Assembly (NCBI RefSeq): GCF_011170125.1
Contig: NZ_BLLN01000001.1
Location: 310,001 to 374,000, forward strand
Direction: 5' to 3'
DNA: 64,000 nt
From: Streptomyces diastaticus subsp. diastaticus
GTDB taxonomy: Bacteria; Actinomycetota; Actinomycetes; Streptomycetales; Streptomycetaceae
Shown piece by piece: positions 1 to 9,589 of the stretch (positions within the stretch are counted from its first letter, which is position 1; each line of letters starts with the position of its first letter). The notes under the pieces are model-generated. The model saw only the letters and a list, made by a program, of their open reading frames with translations. It did no database searches and had not been told where the DNA came from. The position numbers were made by a program, and so were the translations under genes.

Positions 1-527
1 GCAAGGCGACGAAGCGGCCGGCGTCGGCGGCGCGTGCGGTCTTCTACGCCTTCGTCGCGTACTCGGTGCTGTCGTTCGCCGCGGGCGAGAAGGGCGGGGG
101 CGGCTCCAGCGACGCCCAGTCGCAGGACATCACCGCGCGGGCGCTGGGGCTCCCGGGCGGGCAGTGGATCGTCGGTGCGGCGGCGGTGGGGGTGACGGCC
201 GCCGGTGTGGTGGTCGCGGTCCGGGCGGTGCTGCGGAAGTACCGCGAGCAGCTGCGGACGGGCGCCATGTCCCGCCGCGCCCGTCGGCTGGTCGACGTGA
301 CCGGTGTCCTCGGCGGCACCGCGCGCGGCCTGGTCTTCGCGGCGGCCGGGGTCTTCGCCCTGCTGGCGGCGGCCGACTACGACCCGGACGAGGCCAAGGG
401 CATGGACGACACCCTGCGCTCCTTCGCGGACACCCCGGCGGGCCCGTGGCTGCTGGTGCTGGTCGCGGTGGGGCTGGCCGCCTTCGGCCTCTTCTCCTTC
501 GCCGACGCCAGGTGGCGCGAGGTCTGA
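1..527 (+). CDS. DUF1206 membrane protein, 5' truncated by window
   Basis: The reading frame is open from base 3 to the stop at 525-527, so the gene begins before the window. The visible 174 residues contain several hydrophobic segments (around GGQWIVGAAAVGVTAAGVVV, GTARGLVFAAAGVFALLAAA and GPWLLVLVAVGLAAFGLFSF) separated by short basic loops. This, with the Asp/Glu-rich loop before the last helix and the terminal FADARWREV, is the repeated pattern of DUF1206 proteins, which are six-helix membrane proteins of unknown function common in Streptomyces. Only the C-terminal half is present here. The function is not known and I do not infer one. Confidence 0.8.
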   Translation, partial: KATKRPASAARAVFYAFVAYSVLSFAAGEKGGGGSSDAQSQDITARALGLPGGQWIVGAAAVGVTAAGVVVAVRAVLRKYREQLRTGAMSRRARRLVDVTGVLGGTARGLVFAAAGVFALLAAADYDPDEAKGMDDTLRSFADTPAGPWLLVLVAVGLAAFGLFSFADARWREV

Positions 528-670
528 GGGCGGGCCGGCGGGAGCCCGGCGGCCCGTCCCGGCGCGCGCCCGGCCCGGCGGCCCCTGGCCGACGGCCCCT
601 GGCCGACGGCCTGGTCCGTCCCCGGGGTGGTCCACGGCACCGCACCGGCTCGCCGGCCCGGAGATCGCGG

Positions 671-737
671 CGCCGGACGCCCGGTCCGGCGTCCCCACGC
701 ACACCCGCGGGCGCCCGCCGGCCGGCGGGCGCCCGCG
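671..737. terminator. Back-to-back hairpins between convergent genes
   Basis: Two stem-loops lie between the DUF1206 gene and the convergent protease gene. The first pairs 671-678 with 684-691 (8-bp arms). The second is a 32-bp perfect palindrome, 706-721 with 722-737. It begins 10 bp beyond the protease stop on the minus strand, so it is the likely protease terminator. No U-tract is seen, as usual in Streptomyces. Confidence 0.6.
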
Positions 738-746
738 TGCACGGGA

Positions 747-1574
747 TCAGGGCTTGGGCACGGCGCAGCCCGAGCGGCTGAGGTCGATCTCGCTGCCGGG
801 GCCGATGCAGGGGACGAGGGTGTAGGTCTGCTGGCCGTAGTTGATGCCCTCGCGGACCGTCACCTCACCGTTCTCGTCCACCTCGCAGGGGTTGTTGTCG
901 GTGCACTCCCCGCCGCTCTCGTTGCCCGTGTTGTTGACGGCGACGACCTTGCCGGTGGCGTCGTCGATCACCGGGGAGCCGGAGGTGCCGCCGATGGTGT
1001 CGCAGGCGTCGGTGTAGCGGACCGAGTCCTTCCAGGTCCAGTCGCCCTCCTTGAGCTGGTGGGCGAAGCCGTCGACGGAGCAGTTGTACGTCCGCTTCCA
1101 GTAACCGGAGGCGACGGTGATCGCGGTGCCCTCGGTGGGGCGGGCGGCGTCGAGTTCCAGGGCCTCGATGCCGTAGGCACTCTCGATCTCGGCATAGGTC
1201 TCGCCGAGTTGGTAGAGGGAGACGTCCGTGTCGGTCATCGTGCCGTACGCGAGCTTGGCGGCGCGCAGGGTGCCGACGCCGTTGCCGGCGCCGTCGAGCA
1301 GGGTGAAGGAGCGCGAGGAGGGCTGGTCGACGAGGACCTCGCCGGGCGCGGGGAAGCCGCTCTCCAGGCAGTGCCCGTTGGAGAGGACCAGCGCCGGGTC
1401 GTCCGCCTCCGCGGTGGGGGTGCGCACGACGGAGCCGGAACAGTTGGAGAGCGCGACCGTGCCGGACAGGTCCACGGCGGCGGGCGCGGCGGGGCCGGGA
1501 GCGGCGACGGCGGGGGCGGCGGAGGCACCGAGCAGGGCGGCGGCGAGCAGCGCGCCGGCGAGGGGCTTCTTCAT
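747..1574 (-). CDS. Secreted trypsin-like serine protease (S1 family)
   Basis: This 275-aa protein starts with a basic MKK and a hydrophobic stretch ending in an APAVAA-type signal peptidase site near residue 25, so it should be exported. The chymotrypsin-fold triad is visible: His68 in the SNGHC motif, Asp117 in TDTDVSL and Ser198 in GGTSGSP. Paired cysteines (C45/C69, C165/C191, C224/C230, C256/C270) fit an extracellular disulphide-rich enzyme. There is no obvious propeptide of the alpha-lytic type. I chose the ATG at 1574 because a GAGAGGG ribosome site sits upstream and because earlier in-frame starts precede the signal sequence by 44 residues. The substrate is unknown. It is monocistronic and convergent with the DUF1206 gene. 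Confidence 0.87.
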   Translation of the reverse strand: MKKPLAGALLAAALLGASAAPAVAAPGPAAPAAVDLSGTVALSNCSGSVVRTPTAEADDPALVLSNGHCLESGFPAPGEVLVDQPSSRSFTLLDGAGNGVGTLRAAKLAYGTMTDTDVSLYQLGETYAEIESAYGIEALELDAARPTEGTAITVASGYWKRTYNCSVDGFAHQLKEGDWTWKDSVRYTDACDTIGGTSGSPVIDDATGKVVAVNNTGNESGGECTDNNPCEVDENGEVTVREGINYGQQTYTLVPCIGPGSEIDLSRSGCAVPKP

Positions 1575-1804
1575 GTGGGGGGACCCTCTCTGAGGCCCGT
1601 GCCGGACAGGTGGGGGGCGCGGCACGGGCACGAGTTGACGAATTGACATGCGCATTGTTGGCGCACACCCCCGGTCCGGCAAGGGGTCTGTTTCAGCCAC
1701 TCCCACCGCGCCTCCGCACCCCGGCGCCCGCCACCTTCGTACGCGCCCCCACGCCCCATCGCGCCTCCTTCCCTTCCCGCCGGGCCCGATTAGGCTGGCC
1801 GTTC

Positions 1805-1975
1805 ATGAGCGCCAGCGAGATCACCCGCACCGAGTGCCGCCAGTGCGGCACCGAGATCTACGGGGTGAACGGCCGCTACTCCTGCGCGGTCTGCGGCTGG
1901 GTCAACCCCTGGTACGAGGGGCACGGCGAGCTGCCCACCGCCGAGGACGACCCGGACCGGAAGGGCGCGGACTGA
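1805..1975 (+). CDS. Small zinc-ribbon protein
   Basis: This 56-aa protein has two CxxC knuckles (C11-x2-C14 and C27-x2-C30) separated by 12 residues, the arrangement of a rubredoxin-like zinc ribbon that binds one Zn ion. The rest is acidic and probably unstructured (ending EDDPDRKGAD). The start at 1805 is preceded by only a weak ribosome site, but the frame upstream is low-complexity and uncharacteristic of coding sequence. The role is unknown. Ribbons of this size often bind nucleic acid or another protein, which would be inference here. Confidence 0.6.
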   Translation: MSASEITRTECRQCGTEIYGVNGRYSCAVCGWVNPWYEGHGELPTAEDDPDRKGAD

Positions 1976-2094
1976 CGCGCGCGACCGGGGAGCCCGCCGG
2001 GCGGGGTGGCGGAAACCCGGCGTCGCCGGGGGCAGGGGAATCGTTCCCTCACCCTGGGCCGCACCGGCCCTCACCACCGCACCCCGCCCGCGCC

Positions 2095-2592
2095 TCACTC
2101 CTCGTCGGGCAGTTCCAGCACCACCGTCCACACGTCGCCCACCGACGGCACCTTCATGCTGCGCGTCTCGGCCATGAGGACGTAGACCACGCCCCCGCTG
2201 CCGTCGACCCGGTAGGCGTGGGTGCGGGCGCCCTCCTCGTGGACGGCCTCGATCCCGATCCCCTTGGCCGCCACCGTCTCCAGCAGTTCCCTGGCGTCGA
2301 CCCGGTTCTCGACGGCGCCGAAGTACGGCGAGAGCACCTGCGGCACGATGCCGACCCCGAACCGGCCGAGCCGGTACGCCTGGATCTCGATACCCGTGGC
2401 GTGCCAGCCGGTGTCGTACTGCTCGAAGATGATCTCGACCAGGCCGTAGTCGCGGCGCAGCCGCCCCCGGCTGAGGCCGTCGGTGTACTCGTAGCCCATG
2501 CAGCGGTCCCAGACCGCCATGGAGTCGCCGAGACCGGCCCCCCTGATCCGGCCCTCGATCAGCACCTCGGCACAGAAATCCAGCGCGCTCAT
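2095..2592 (-). CDS. Hypothetical protein, 165 aa
   Basis: I do not recognise this family. The protein is soluble, of mixed charge and without a signal peptide or membrane segment. It has a start region MSALDFCAEVLIEGRIRG and well-distributed aromatic residues, so it looks like a genuine folded domain of alpha/beta type. The start is supported by an AGGAGAG ribosome site directly upstream of the ATG at 2592. It is divergent from rocD and convergent with the zinc-ribbon gene, so it is probably transcribed alone. The size resembles small SUKH/Imm-type immunity proteins, but I see no motif that decides this. Confidence 0.6.
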   Translation of the reverse strand: MSALDFCAEVLIEGRIRGAGLGDSMAVWDRCMGYEYTDGLSRGRLRRDYGLVEIIFEQYDTGWHATGIEIQAYRLGRFGVGIVPQVLSPYFGAVENRVDARELLETVAAKGIGIEAVHEEGARTHAYRVDGSGGVVYVLMAETRSMKVPSVGDVWTVVLELPDEE

Positions 2593-2940
2593 ATCTCTCC
2601 TGCCGCTCCTCGCCGTTCACCGGCCATGTCGACTTCCCTCTTCGCGCCGTCCCGGTGGCCCCGCGCCCAGGTGAGCACAGCAACCACCGCACAACCTCTC
2701 CAACGCCCCGGGCACCTGGCGGCAACGGGTCACCGCACCACGGAAATTCGCCGGATAACCGGGCAGGGGCGGACGAGTCGGGGCGCCGACCCGGTCACGG
2801 TTGGGCAAAGGACTCCGCGCGCCGGTCCGCCCCGCCCGACCGCCTCGCCGGGCGCGGGCGGGTTTCCGGGCACGGACCGCGAGCGACGATAGAAAGAGGG
2901 CCACCACCCCGGCCTCCCCCGCAGGACGAACGGAGATCCC
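2593..2940. other. Divergent intergenic region upstream of rocD
   Basis: This 348-bp spacer lies between the divergent 165-aa protein and rocD and must hold both promoters. An AT-richer patch (GATAGAAAG around 2888-2896) about 45 bp before the rocD GTG is the best -10 candidate, with GGAG just before the start as ribosome site. I see no ARG-box-like palindrome and no gene. Confidence 0.4.
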
Positions 2941-4182
<1,242 letters not shown>

Positions 4183-4188
4183 GCCGGT

Positions 4189-4228
4189 CCCGGGCGGGGC
4201 GGCGCCGGCAGGTCCGCCCCGCCCCGGG
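4189..4228 (+). terminator. rocD terminator hairpin
   Basis: Arms 4189-4202 and 4214-4228 pair over 14 bp with one bulged base, 7 bp beyond the rocD stop. Confidence 0.7.
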
Positions 4229-4337
4229 TGCCCGCAACACCACCCGCAGCCGGACAGGGGTCGCGGGGGGGGCGTCCAGCCGGCCCACGACCAGCACGGT
4301 GAGGACGATCCAGCCCCAGCGTCAACGACGCTCGTGC

Positions 4338-4853
4338 TCAGTACACCCGGAGCACGTCTCCTCCCAGCGCCTTCGCGTACCGCCGCATCCGCTCCCCGCC
4401 GGACGAGTCCGGGGCCGTCTCGCCTGCCACCGTGAAGCCCGTCCGGGTCAGCACCGTGTGCGAGGCGAGGTTGGTCACGGTCGTGCGGGCGCGGAGGGAG
4501 GTGAGGTGGTAGTCGGTGGCGGCCAGGTGGCAGACGGCGCGGGCGGCCTCGGTGGCCAGTCCGCGGCCGGTGGCCGACTCGGCCATGCGGAAGCCGAGTT
4601 CGGCCTCGCCGTCGCTGATGTCGACGAGGTTGAACCGGCCGAGGACCGTGGTGCCGTCGTCGGCGACCAGGACGTGGAAGTGGTCGGTGCCCTCGTCCTG
4701 GCAGGAGAGGAGGGCACGGTGGCGGACGGCGAAGTCGGCGAAGTAGGCGTCACCGCGGTCGGGGACGGCGCGGGCGAACCAGGCGCGGTTCTCGCGTTCG
4801 AAGGCGAGCAGCGCGGGGGCGTGGTCGGCGCGCAGGCGCTGGAGTTCGGGCAC
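4338..4853 (-). CDS. GNAT family N-acetyltransferase
   Basis: This 171-aa acetyl-CoA-dependent acyltransferase is of the RimJ/RimL-like type. Motif A runs from AELGFRM to the pyrophosphate-binding TGRGLA (residues 95-100), and the later NLASHTVLTRTGF helix is the typical motif-B region. I chose the GTG start at 4853, which has a GGAG site 9 bp upstream. It begins 23 bp after the stop of the glutathionylspermidine-synthase-like gene, so the two are probably cotranscribed. The substrate is unknown. The neighbour suggests an amino-terminal or peptide substrate, but that is inference. Confidence 0.78.
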   Translation of the reverse strand: MPELQRLRADHAPALLAFERENRAWFARAVPDRGDAYFADFAVRHRALLSCQDEGTDHFHVLVADDGTTVLGRFNLVDISDGEAELGFRMAESATGRGLATEAARAVCHLAATDYHLTSLRARTTVTNLASHTVLTRTGFTVAGETAPDSSGGERMRRYAKALGGDVLRVY

Positions 4854-4876
4854 CGGGGGCTCCGTGAGGGTCGGGG

Positions 4877-6097
4877 TCAGAGGATGACGTGCGGGAGGAA
4901 GCGGGCGTAGCCGTCGGTGACCGGTCCGGCCGATTCGCGGATGCCGAGCCCGGCCGCCTCGTCGGCGACGACCCAGGCGCCGAGGACGACGTGGTTGGTG
5001 GGGCTGTGGGCGCCGGGGGCCGGGGTCGACAGGTCGGGCAGGAGGGCGAGTTGCTGGTAGCAGCTCGGACCGGTGGCGGGCCCGGGGGCGGGGGCCTCGC
5101 CGGGCTGGTGGAGGGTGACTCCGGCGCCCTCGCGGCCGAGCAGGGGTTTGGTGACGTAGCCGGTGGTGGTGGCGAGTTCGCGCGGGCCGTCGAGGTAGGA
5201 GGCGAGGAGGTTGGGGTGGCCCGGGTACAGCTCCCAGAGGATGGCGAGGAGGGCCTTGTTGGAGAGGAGCATCTTCCAGGCGGGCTCGATCCAGAGGGTG
5301 GAGCCGGTGCCACCGCCGTTGTCGAGGGTGTCCAGGACGTGCGGGCCGAACTCGTCGGTGGCCAGCCACTCCCACGGGTACAGCTTGAAGCAGCTGCGGA
5401 TGAAGCGCAGCCTCCGGTCCACGAAGCGGTGCGAGAGGCTGTCCCAGCCGATGTCCTCGACGGCTATCGCCTCGGTGGCGAGCCCGGCCTGGATGGCGGT
5501 CTCGCGGAGGTAGGCGACGGTCATCAGGTCCTCGCCGCACTCGTCGTCGATGGTGTGCGCGAAGTGCACGGGGCTGCCCGGCGGCAGCAGCGCGGCCTGC
5601 GCGCGCCAGGCGTCGACGAGCCGTTCGTGCAGGGAGTTCCACTGGTCGCAGCCGGGGAAGCGTTCCTCCATCCAGAACCACTGGGCGCTGGCCGCCTCCA
5701 CCAGCGAGGTGGGGGTGTCGGCGTTGTACTCCAGCAGTTTGGCGGGCTCCCCCGAACCGTCGTACCAGAGGTCGAAGCGGCCGTAGAGGGACGGCAGTTC
5801 CGTCTTGCGGTGCCAGGCCTCGGCGACCAGGGAGGCGAGGCGCGGGTCGGTGATGCCGAGATCGGCGAAACGGTCCTTCTCCACGATGTGCGCGGCGGCG
5901 GCCAGGCACATCGCGTGCAGTTCCTCGACGACCTCCTCCAGCGCCTCGACCTCGGGGAGGCTGAAGGAGTAGTAGGCGCTCTCGTCCCAGTACGGACGCA
6001 GCGAGTCGTCGGGATGGCGGGTCAGCGGGTAGATGACGCCCTGGGCCTCGACGGTCTCCTGCCAGCCGGGACGCGGCTCGATGGTGTGACGCTGCAT
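4877..6097 (-). CDS. Glutathionylspermidine synthase-like ATP-grasp amide ligase
   Basis: This 406-aa protein belongs to the ATP-grasp C-N ligase family represented by the synthetase domain of Gsp and by E. coli YgiC/YjfC. Recognisable segments are LLEYNADTPTSLVEAA, HTIDDECGEDLMTVAYL, FIRSCFKLYPWEWL, GSTLWIEPAWKMLLSNKALL and YVTKPLLGREGAGV (the last a nucleotide-binding loop). It lacks the CHAP amidase half of bifunctional Gsp. The substrate in actinobacteria is unknown, since glutathione is absent there and mycothiol or a peptide is more plausible. The ATG at 6097 is the only sensible start. It lies downstream of a small lipoprotein-like gene and upstream of a GNAT gene on the same strand. 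Confidence 0.85.
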   Translation of the reverse strand: MQRHTIEPRPGWQETVEAQGVIYPLTRHPDDSLRPYWDESAYYSFSLPEVEALEEVVEELHAMCLAAAAHIVEKDRFADLGITDPRLASLVAEAWHRKTELPSLYGRFDLWYDGSGEPAKLLEYNADTPTSLVEAASAQWFWMEERFPGCDQWNSLHERLVDAWRAQAALLPPGSPVHFAHTIDDECGEDLMTVAYLRETAIQAGLATEAIAVEDIGWDSLSHRFVDRRLRFIRSCFKLYPWEWLATDEFGPHVLDTLDNGGGTGSTLWIEPAWKMLLSNKALLAILWELYPGHPNLLASYLDGPRELATTTGYVTKPLLGREGAGVTLHQPGEAPAPGPATGPSCYQQLALLPDLSTPAPGAHSPTNHVVLGAWVVADEAAGLGIRESAGPVTDGYARFLPHVIL

Positions 6098-6258
6098 GGG
6101 GTGGTCCGTCCTGTACACGGTGGGCGCGGGCGGCGCGGCCCGCACGGGCAGGGGTACGGGCCCGGGGCGCGGGCCGGACGGGCGGCGCCCCGGGCGTACT
6201 CGGTGGGGTGGAGCGGGCGCGCGCGGCAGTGCGCGGGACACGGGCGCCCGGGAGGGCG

Positions 6259-6756
6259 TCAGCCGCCGCCGCTGCCCTTGCCGGAGCAGCCGAAGCCGCC
6301 GGAGCTGACCGAGCTCCTGTTGAACGAGCCGTCGCTCGCGTACCCGCTTCTGCTGTCGCCGCCGTAGTACCACCCGGTGTTGGTGCTCCGGTCGCTGCCG
6401 TACCGGCCGCTCCCGGTGCCGCCGGCCGATCCGCCGGTGCCGCCGGCCGACCCTGAGGAACCGTTCCGGCACTGACTGGAGTCGACCACCTTGTACCCGC
6501 CGCCGTACGAGTAGCTGTTGCGGTCCACGCAGCGGCGGTCGGGCTCCGATCCGCAGGCGGCGAGGGCGGCGGCCAGCACGCCCATCGAGCCCAGCGCGAC
6601 GGTGCTGGACCGCACCCGGCGGCGGACCGCCTTCTTGCGCCGCTCCCCCTGCCCGTCCTCGGTGCGGCGGGCCGGCGCGGGCCGCCCGTCGGCGACCGGC
6701 ACGTCCCGCGGTGCGTCCAGTGCCCTGGCGGCGGGCACGGTGATGTTCTCGGCCAT
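6259..6756 (-). CDS. Membrane/lipoprotein-like Gly/Ser-rich protein (YgiB/DUF1190-like)
   Basis: This 165-aa protein has a charged, Arg/Lys-rich cytoplasmic N-terminus (residues 1-50), a hydrophobic segment (VALGSMGVLAAALAACG) ending in a lipobox-like LAAC at about residue 68, then an extracytoplasmic region. That region has one conserved-looking Cys pair (C77, C96) and a long Gly/Ser/Tyr-rich tail ending GGFGCSGKGSGGG. The location directly upstream of a Gsp-synthetase-like gene and the GGFG C-terminal motif both recall E. coli YgiB/YjfM (DUF1190), which pair with YgiC/YjfC. That relationship is inference from architecture and context, not alignment. The 161-bp gap to the ligase gene has no strong hairpin. 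Confidence 0.68.
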   Translation of the reverse strand: MAENITVPAARALDAPRDVPVADGRPAPARRTEDGQGERRKKAVRRRVRSSTVALGSMGVLAAALAACGSEPDRRCVDRNSYSYGGGYKVVDSSQCRNGSSGSAGGTGGSAGGTGSGRYGSDRSTNTGWYYGGDSRSGYASDGSFNRSSVSSGGFGCSGKGSGGG

Positions 6757-7036
6757 GCTGTCTCAGCTCCCCGTTCGTCTCCCCTGCGACCCCGCCCGGG
6801 ACACGCGTCTCCCCGGTGGCCGACGGTCCTTTGCGGCCGTCGCCCGGGCGGGGCGTCTGCCGTGCGCGGCGCCGTCCCGGCGGGGTTGACCGGCCGGAGA
6901 AGCCCTGACGGGGGCTCCCTGACCGGAACTCATCTTTATGCGCAGCCTACGTCGCCGCTGCCAGAAGGGACCCCGCAGGAGGGCGCACGGTTCCGCCCCG
7001 GCCTGGATCAGCCGGTGGGACGGCCGCCAGGCGCCC

Positions 7037-8452
7037 TCAGGGCAGACACCGGCAGAGTGCCTCCAGGGCACTCTGCCAGGCATGGTCCGGGGGCCGCCCG
7101 TAGCCGATGACCAGGCCGTCCGGCGCCCCGGCCGCGCCGTCGGCGGCGGGGTGCCGGAACCAGGAGAGCCCCTGCACACCCAGCCCGTGCCAGGCCGCCG
7201 CCCGCAGCACCTCGCTCTCGGTGCCGGGCGGCAGCAGCAGCACGGCGTGCAGGCCCGCCGCGATCCCGCCCACACGGACCGAGGGGGCGCGCCGGGCGAG
7301 GGTGGCCACCAGCTCGTCACGGCGGCGCCGGTAGCGCAGCCGCATCAGGCGCACCTGCCGGTCGTACGCACCGGAGGTGAGGAACTCGGCGAGCGTCAAC
7401 TGGTCGGGCGCCCCGCAGGTGTCGGCGTACCCCTTGGCCGCCAGCACCTCGTCCACCAGGCCCGGCGGCAGCACCAGCCAGCCGAGGCGCAGGCCCGGGG
7501 CGAGGGCCTTGCTGGCGGTGCCGAGGTGGGCGACCCGGTCCGGAGCGAGCCCTTGCAGGGCGCCGACCGGAGGCCGGTCGTGCCGGAACTCGCCGTCGTA
7601 GTCGTCCTCCAGGACGAGCCCGCCGGTCCGCCGCGCCCAGTCGACGACGGCCGCCCGCCGTGCCGGGGAGAGCGTGCCGCCCATCGGGAACTGGTGGGTC
7701 GGCGTCAGCAGCACCGCCTGTTCCGCGTCGAGCGCCGCGGGATCGGTCCCGTCCGCGTCGAAGGGCAGCGGCGCCGTCCGCACCCCGGCTGCCTCCAGCC
7801 ACTCCCGGTGGAACCCGAGCCCGTACGTCTCCACGGCGACGGTGGCGCGTCCCGAGCGGCCGGACCGCCTCGACAGCACCTCCGTCAGGAGTCCGAGCCC
7901 GTGCGCGACCCCGGCGCAGACCACGATCTGGTCCGGGTCGGCCACCACTCCCCGGACCCGCGCGAGGTAGTCGGCGACGGCCGCCCGCAGCTCGGGCCGC
8001 CCGCGCGGATCACCGTATCCGAACGCGTCGTTGGGGGCGGCGGTCAGCGCCCGCCGGGCCGCCTTCAGCCAGGCCGTGCGCGGGAACGCCGAGAGGTCCG
8101 GGGTGCCGGCCGTCAGGTCGTGCGCCGGCCCGGCCCGCCCGGGCACCCGCACCGGCCGCTTCCGGTGCGGCGCCGCCGGGACCGGCGCGGCCCGCTCGGC
8201 GACCCGCGTGCCGGACCCCTGCCGTGCGGTGAGATGCCCCTCGGCGACGAGATCGGCGTACGCGTCGGCGACCGTGTTGCGGGCGATCCCGAGGTCGGCT
8301 GCGAGCGTACGGGAGGAGGGCAGGCGGGTCCCCGGTGCGAGCCGGCCCGACCGCACGGCGTCCCGCAGCGCGTCGGTGAGCCCCTTCCTGAGGCCCGGCC
8401 CGGCCGGTTCCAGATGCAGGTCGATCCCGAGACTGGCCCAAGATTGCGTCAC
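7037..8452 (-). CDS. MocR/PdxR-type regulator (GntR HTH + aminotransferase fold)
   Basis: This 471-aa protein has an N-terminal GntR winged helix (residues 20-86; LPSSRTLAADLGIARNTVADAY is the recognition region) fused to a class I aminotransferase-like domain. The PLP lysine is K315 in GTASKALAPG and the cofactor aspartate lies in LEDDYDGEFR (281-290). MocR proteins use PLP as sensor and bind direct repeats. It is divergent from the AhpD-like gene, its probable target. The start is GTG with no ribosome site, and a TATGGT -10-like hexamer ends 8 bp upstream, so it may be translated from a leaderless message. A PdxR-like AAGTGGACCATA sits at 8455-8466. Confidence 0.87.
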   Translation of the reverse strand: MTQSWASLGIDLHLEPAGPGLRKGLTDALRDAVRSGRLAPGTRLPSSRTLAADLGIARNTVADAYADLVAEGHLTARQGSGTRVAERAAPVPAAPHRKRPVRVPGRAGPAHDLTAGTPDLSAFPRTAWLKAARRALTAAPNDAFGYGDPRGRPELRAAVADYLARVRGVVADPDQIVVCAGVAHGLGLLTEVLSRRSGRSGRATVAVETYGLGFHREWLEAAGVRTAPLPFDADGTDPAALDAEQAVLLTPTHQFPMGGTLSPARRAAVVDWARRTGGLVLEDDYDGEFRHDRPPVGALQGLAPDRVAHLGTASKALAPGLRLGWLVLPPGLVDEVLAAKGYADTCGAPDQLTLAEFLTSGAYDRQVRLMRLRYRRRRDELVATLARRAPSVRVGGIAAGLHAVLLLPPGTESEVLRAAAWHGLGVQGLSWFRHPAADGAAGAPDGLVIGYGRPPDHAWQSALEALCRCLP

Positions 8453-8539
8453 AGAAGTGGACCATACGCGTGGGCTGCCCTGCTCCTAGGCTCGTGGTCA
8501 CGAACAGGGCAGACCCAGCAGACCGGCGAGAGGACCACC
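8453..8539. promoter_or_regulatory. mocR/ahpD-like divergent operator-promoter
   Basis: The 87-bp spacer holds AAGTGGACCATA (8455-8466), close to the published C. glutamicum PdxR motif. It also holds a perfect 8-bp inverted repeat CTGCCCTG/CAGGGCAG (8475-8482 and 8505-8512) with a nested TCGTG/CACGA palindrome (8492-8503). TAGGCT (8487-8492) is a possible plus-strand -10, and TATGGT on the minus strand a possible mocR -10. The assignments are inference. Confidence 0.5.
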
Positions 8540-9097
8540 ATGGCCACCACACACACCGACGCGTCCACCGGCACCGGCGCCGACGCCTCCGCGGCCACCG
8601 GCCCGTCCGGCGGGAGGACCGCCGCCCACCTTCCGGAGCACACCCCGCGCATCTCCCTCCCGGAGCTGGCCCCCGAGGTCCACCGGGCGCTGGCCCGCGC
8701 CGACGCGGCGGCCCGCAAGGGGCTGGACCCGGTCATCGGCGAACTGGTCAAGATCCGCGCCTCGCAGATCAACCGCTGCGCCTTCTGCCTCGACATGCAC
8801 ACCAAGGACGCCCTCGCGATGGGCGAGTCCCTGGAACGCATCATCCAGCTCAGCGCGTGGGAGGAGTCGAAGCACTACTACACGGCCAAGGAGATCGCGG
8901 CGATCGAGCTCACCGAGGCCATCACCGTCCTCACCGACGGCTTCGTCCCCGACGAGGTGTACGCCAAGGCCGCCGACCACTTCCCGGCGGAGGAACTGGC
9001 CCACCTCATCGCCGCCATCACCGTGATCAACGCCTGGAACCGCCTCTCGGTCGCCTCCCGCAACGTGCCGGGCCATTACGTGCCGGGCAAGCACTGA
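8540..9097 (+). CDS. Carboxymuconolactone decarboxylase family (AhpD-like) protein
   Basis: This 185-aa protein is of the CMD/AhpD fold. The redox motif C80-x2-C83-x3-H87 (RCAFCLDMH) and Glu68 of the proton-relay pair are all present, so it could act as a peroxidase or peroxiredoxin-reducing thiol protein rather than as a decarboxylase. The first 35 residues are Thr/Ala/Gly-rich and likely disordered. The start at 8540 has an AGAGGA site. It is divergent from a MocR regulator that probably controls it. Members paired with MocR in actinobacteria are common, but their substrate is not known to me. Confidence 0.85.
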   Translation: MATTHTDASTGTGADASAATGPSGGRTAAHLPEHTPRISLPELAPEVHRALARADAAARKGLDPVIGELVKIRASQINRCAFCLDMHTKDALAMGESLERIIQLSAWEESKHYYTAKEIAAIELTEAITVLTDGFVPDEVYAKAADHFPAEELAHLIAAITVINAWNRLSVASRNVPGHYVPGKH

Positions 9098-9175
9098 GCC
9101 GGGGCGCTGAGGGGGCCGGGGTGCGGGGGGCACGGGGGGCTCCCCGCACCCGCGGGAGTGCCCGGCCCGGCCCCG

Positions 9176-9388
9176 CTACGTCCCCGGCACCGTCCGGTGC
9201 CGGTCGAACTGCTCGCGGGTGGGCATCCAGTGCCGGCCACATCCGGTGCAGTACCAGCGCCAGTTGTCGGGGGCGTTGCGCAGGTGGGTGGTGTCCTTCC
9301 AGAGACGGCCGTGGAGACCGGTGCGACAGGCGCGGCCGGGGCAGGGCGGGGTGACGAGGGTGGTGTGGCGGCGTGTGGTGACGAGCAT
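9176..9388 (-). CDS. Small zinc-binding protein, 70 aa
   Basis: The ORF has a perfect GGAGG site 5 bp upstream of the ATG at 9388. The protein carries CPGRAC near residue 16 and YCTGC near residue 48, four cysteines suited to one zinc, in a basic His/Arg/Trp-rich sequence. I do not recognise the family. It could bind nucleic acid. It is monocistronic on the minus strand between the AhpD-like gene and an XRE gene. Confidence 0.6.
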   Translation of the reverse strand: MLVTTRRHTTLVTPPCPGRACRTGLHGRLWKDTTHLRNAPDNWRWYCTGCGRHWMPTREQFDRHRTVPGT

Positions 9389-9525
9389 GGCTACCTCCGC
9401 GACACGGTGGGCGGTCGGGAGAGTGAAACGCGGCGCCCGGGGCTCCGGTGCGCGTCCGGCGGAAGGTGCACCCGTTCGCGTGACGCCGCGTGACGTTCCC
9501 CGCTCGCGGCCGGGCCAGGCGGTGC

Positions 9526-9546
9526 CCTGCCCGCCGAGCGGGCAGG
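9526..9546 (-). terminator. Hairpin downstream of XRE gene
   Basis: CCTGCCCGC and GCGGGCAGG (9-bp perfect arms, 3-nt loop) lie about 44 bp past the XRE stop on the minus strand. Confidence 0.55.
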
Positions 9547-9589
9547 GGCGGGGCCGGAGGGCGTGCGAGGGCACCGGCGGGAGGGGAGG

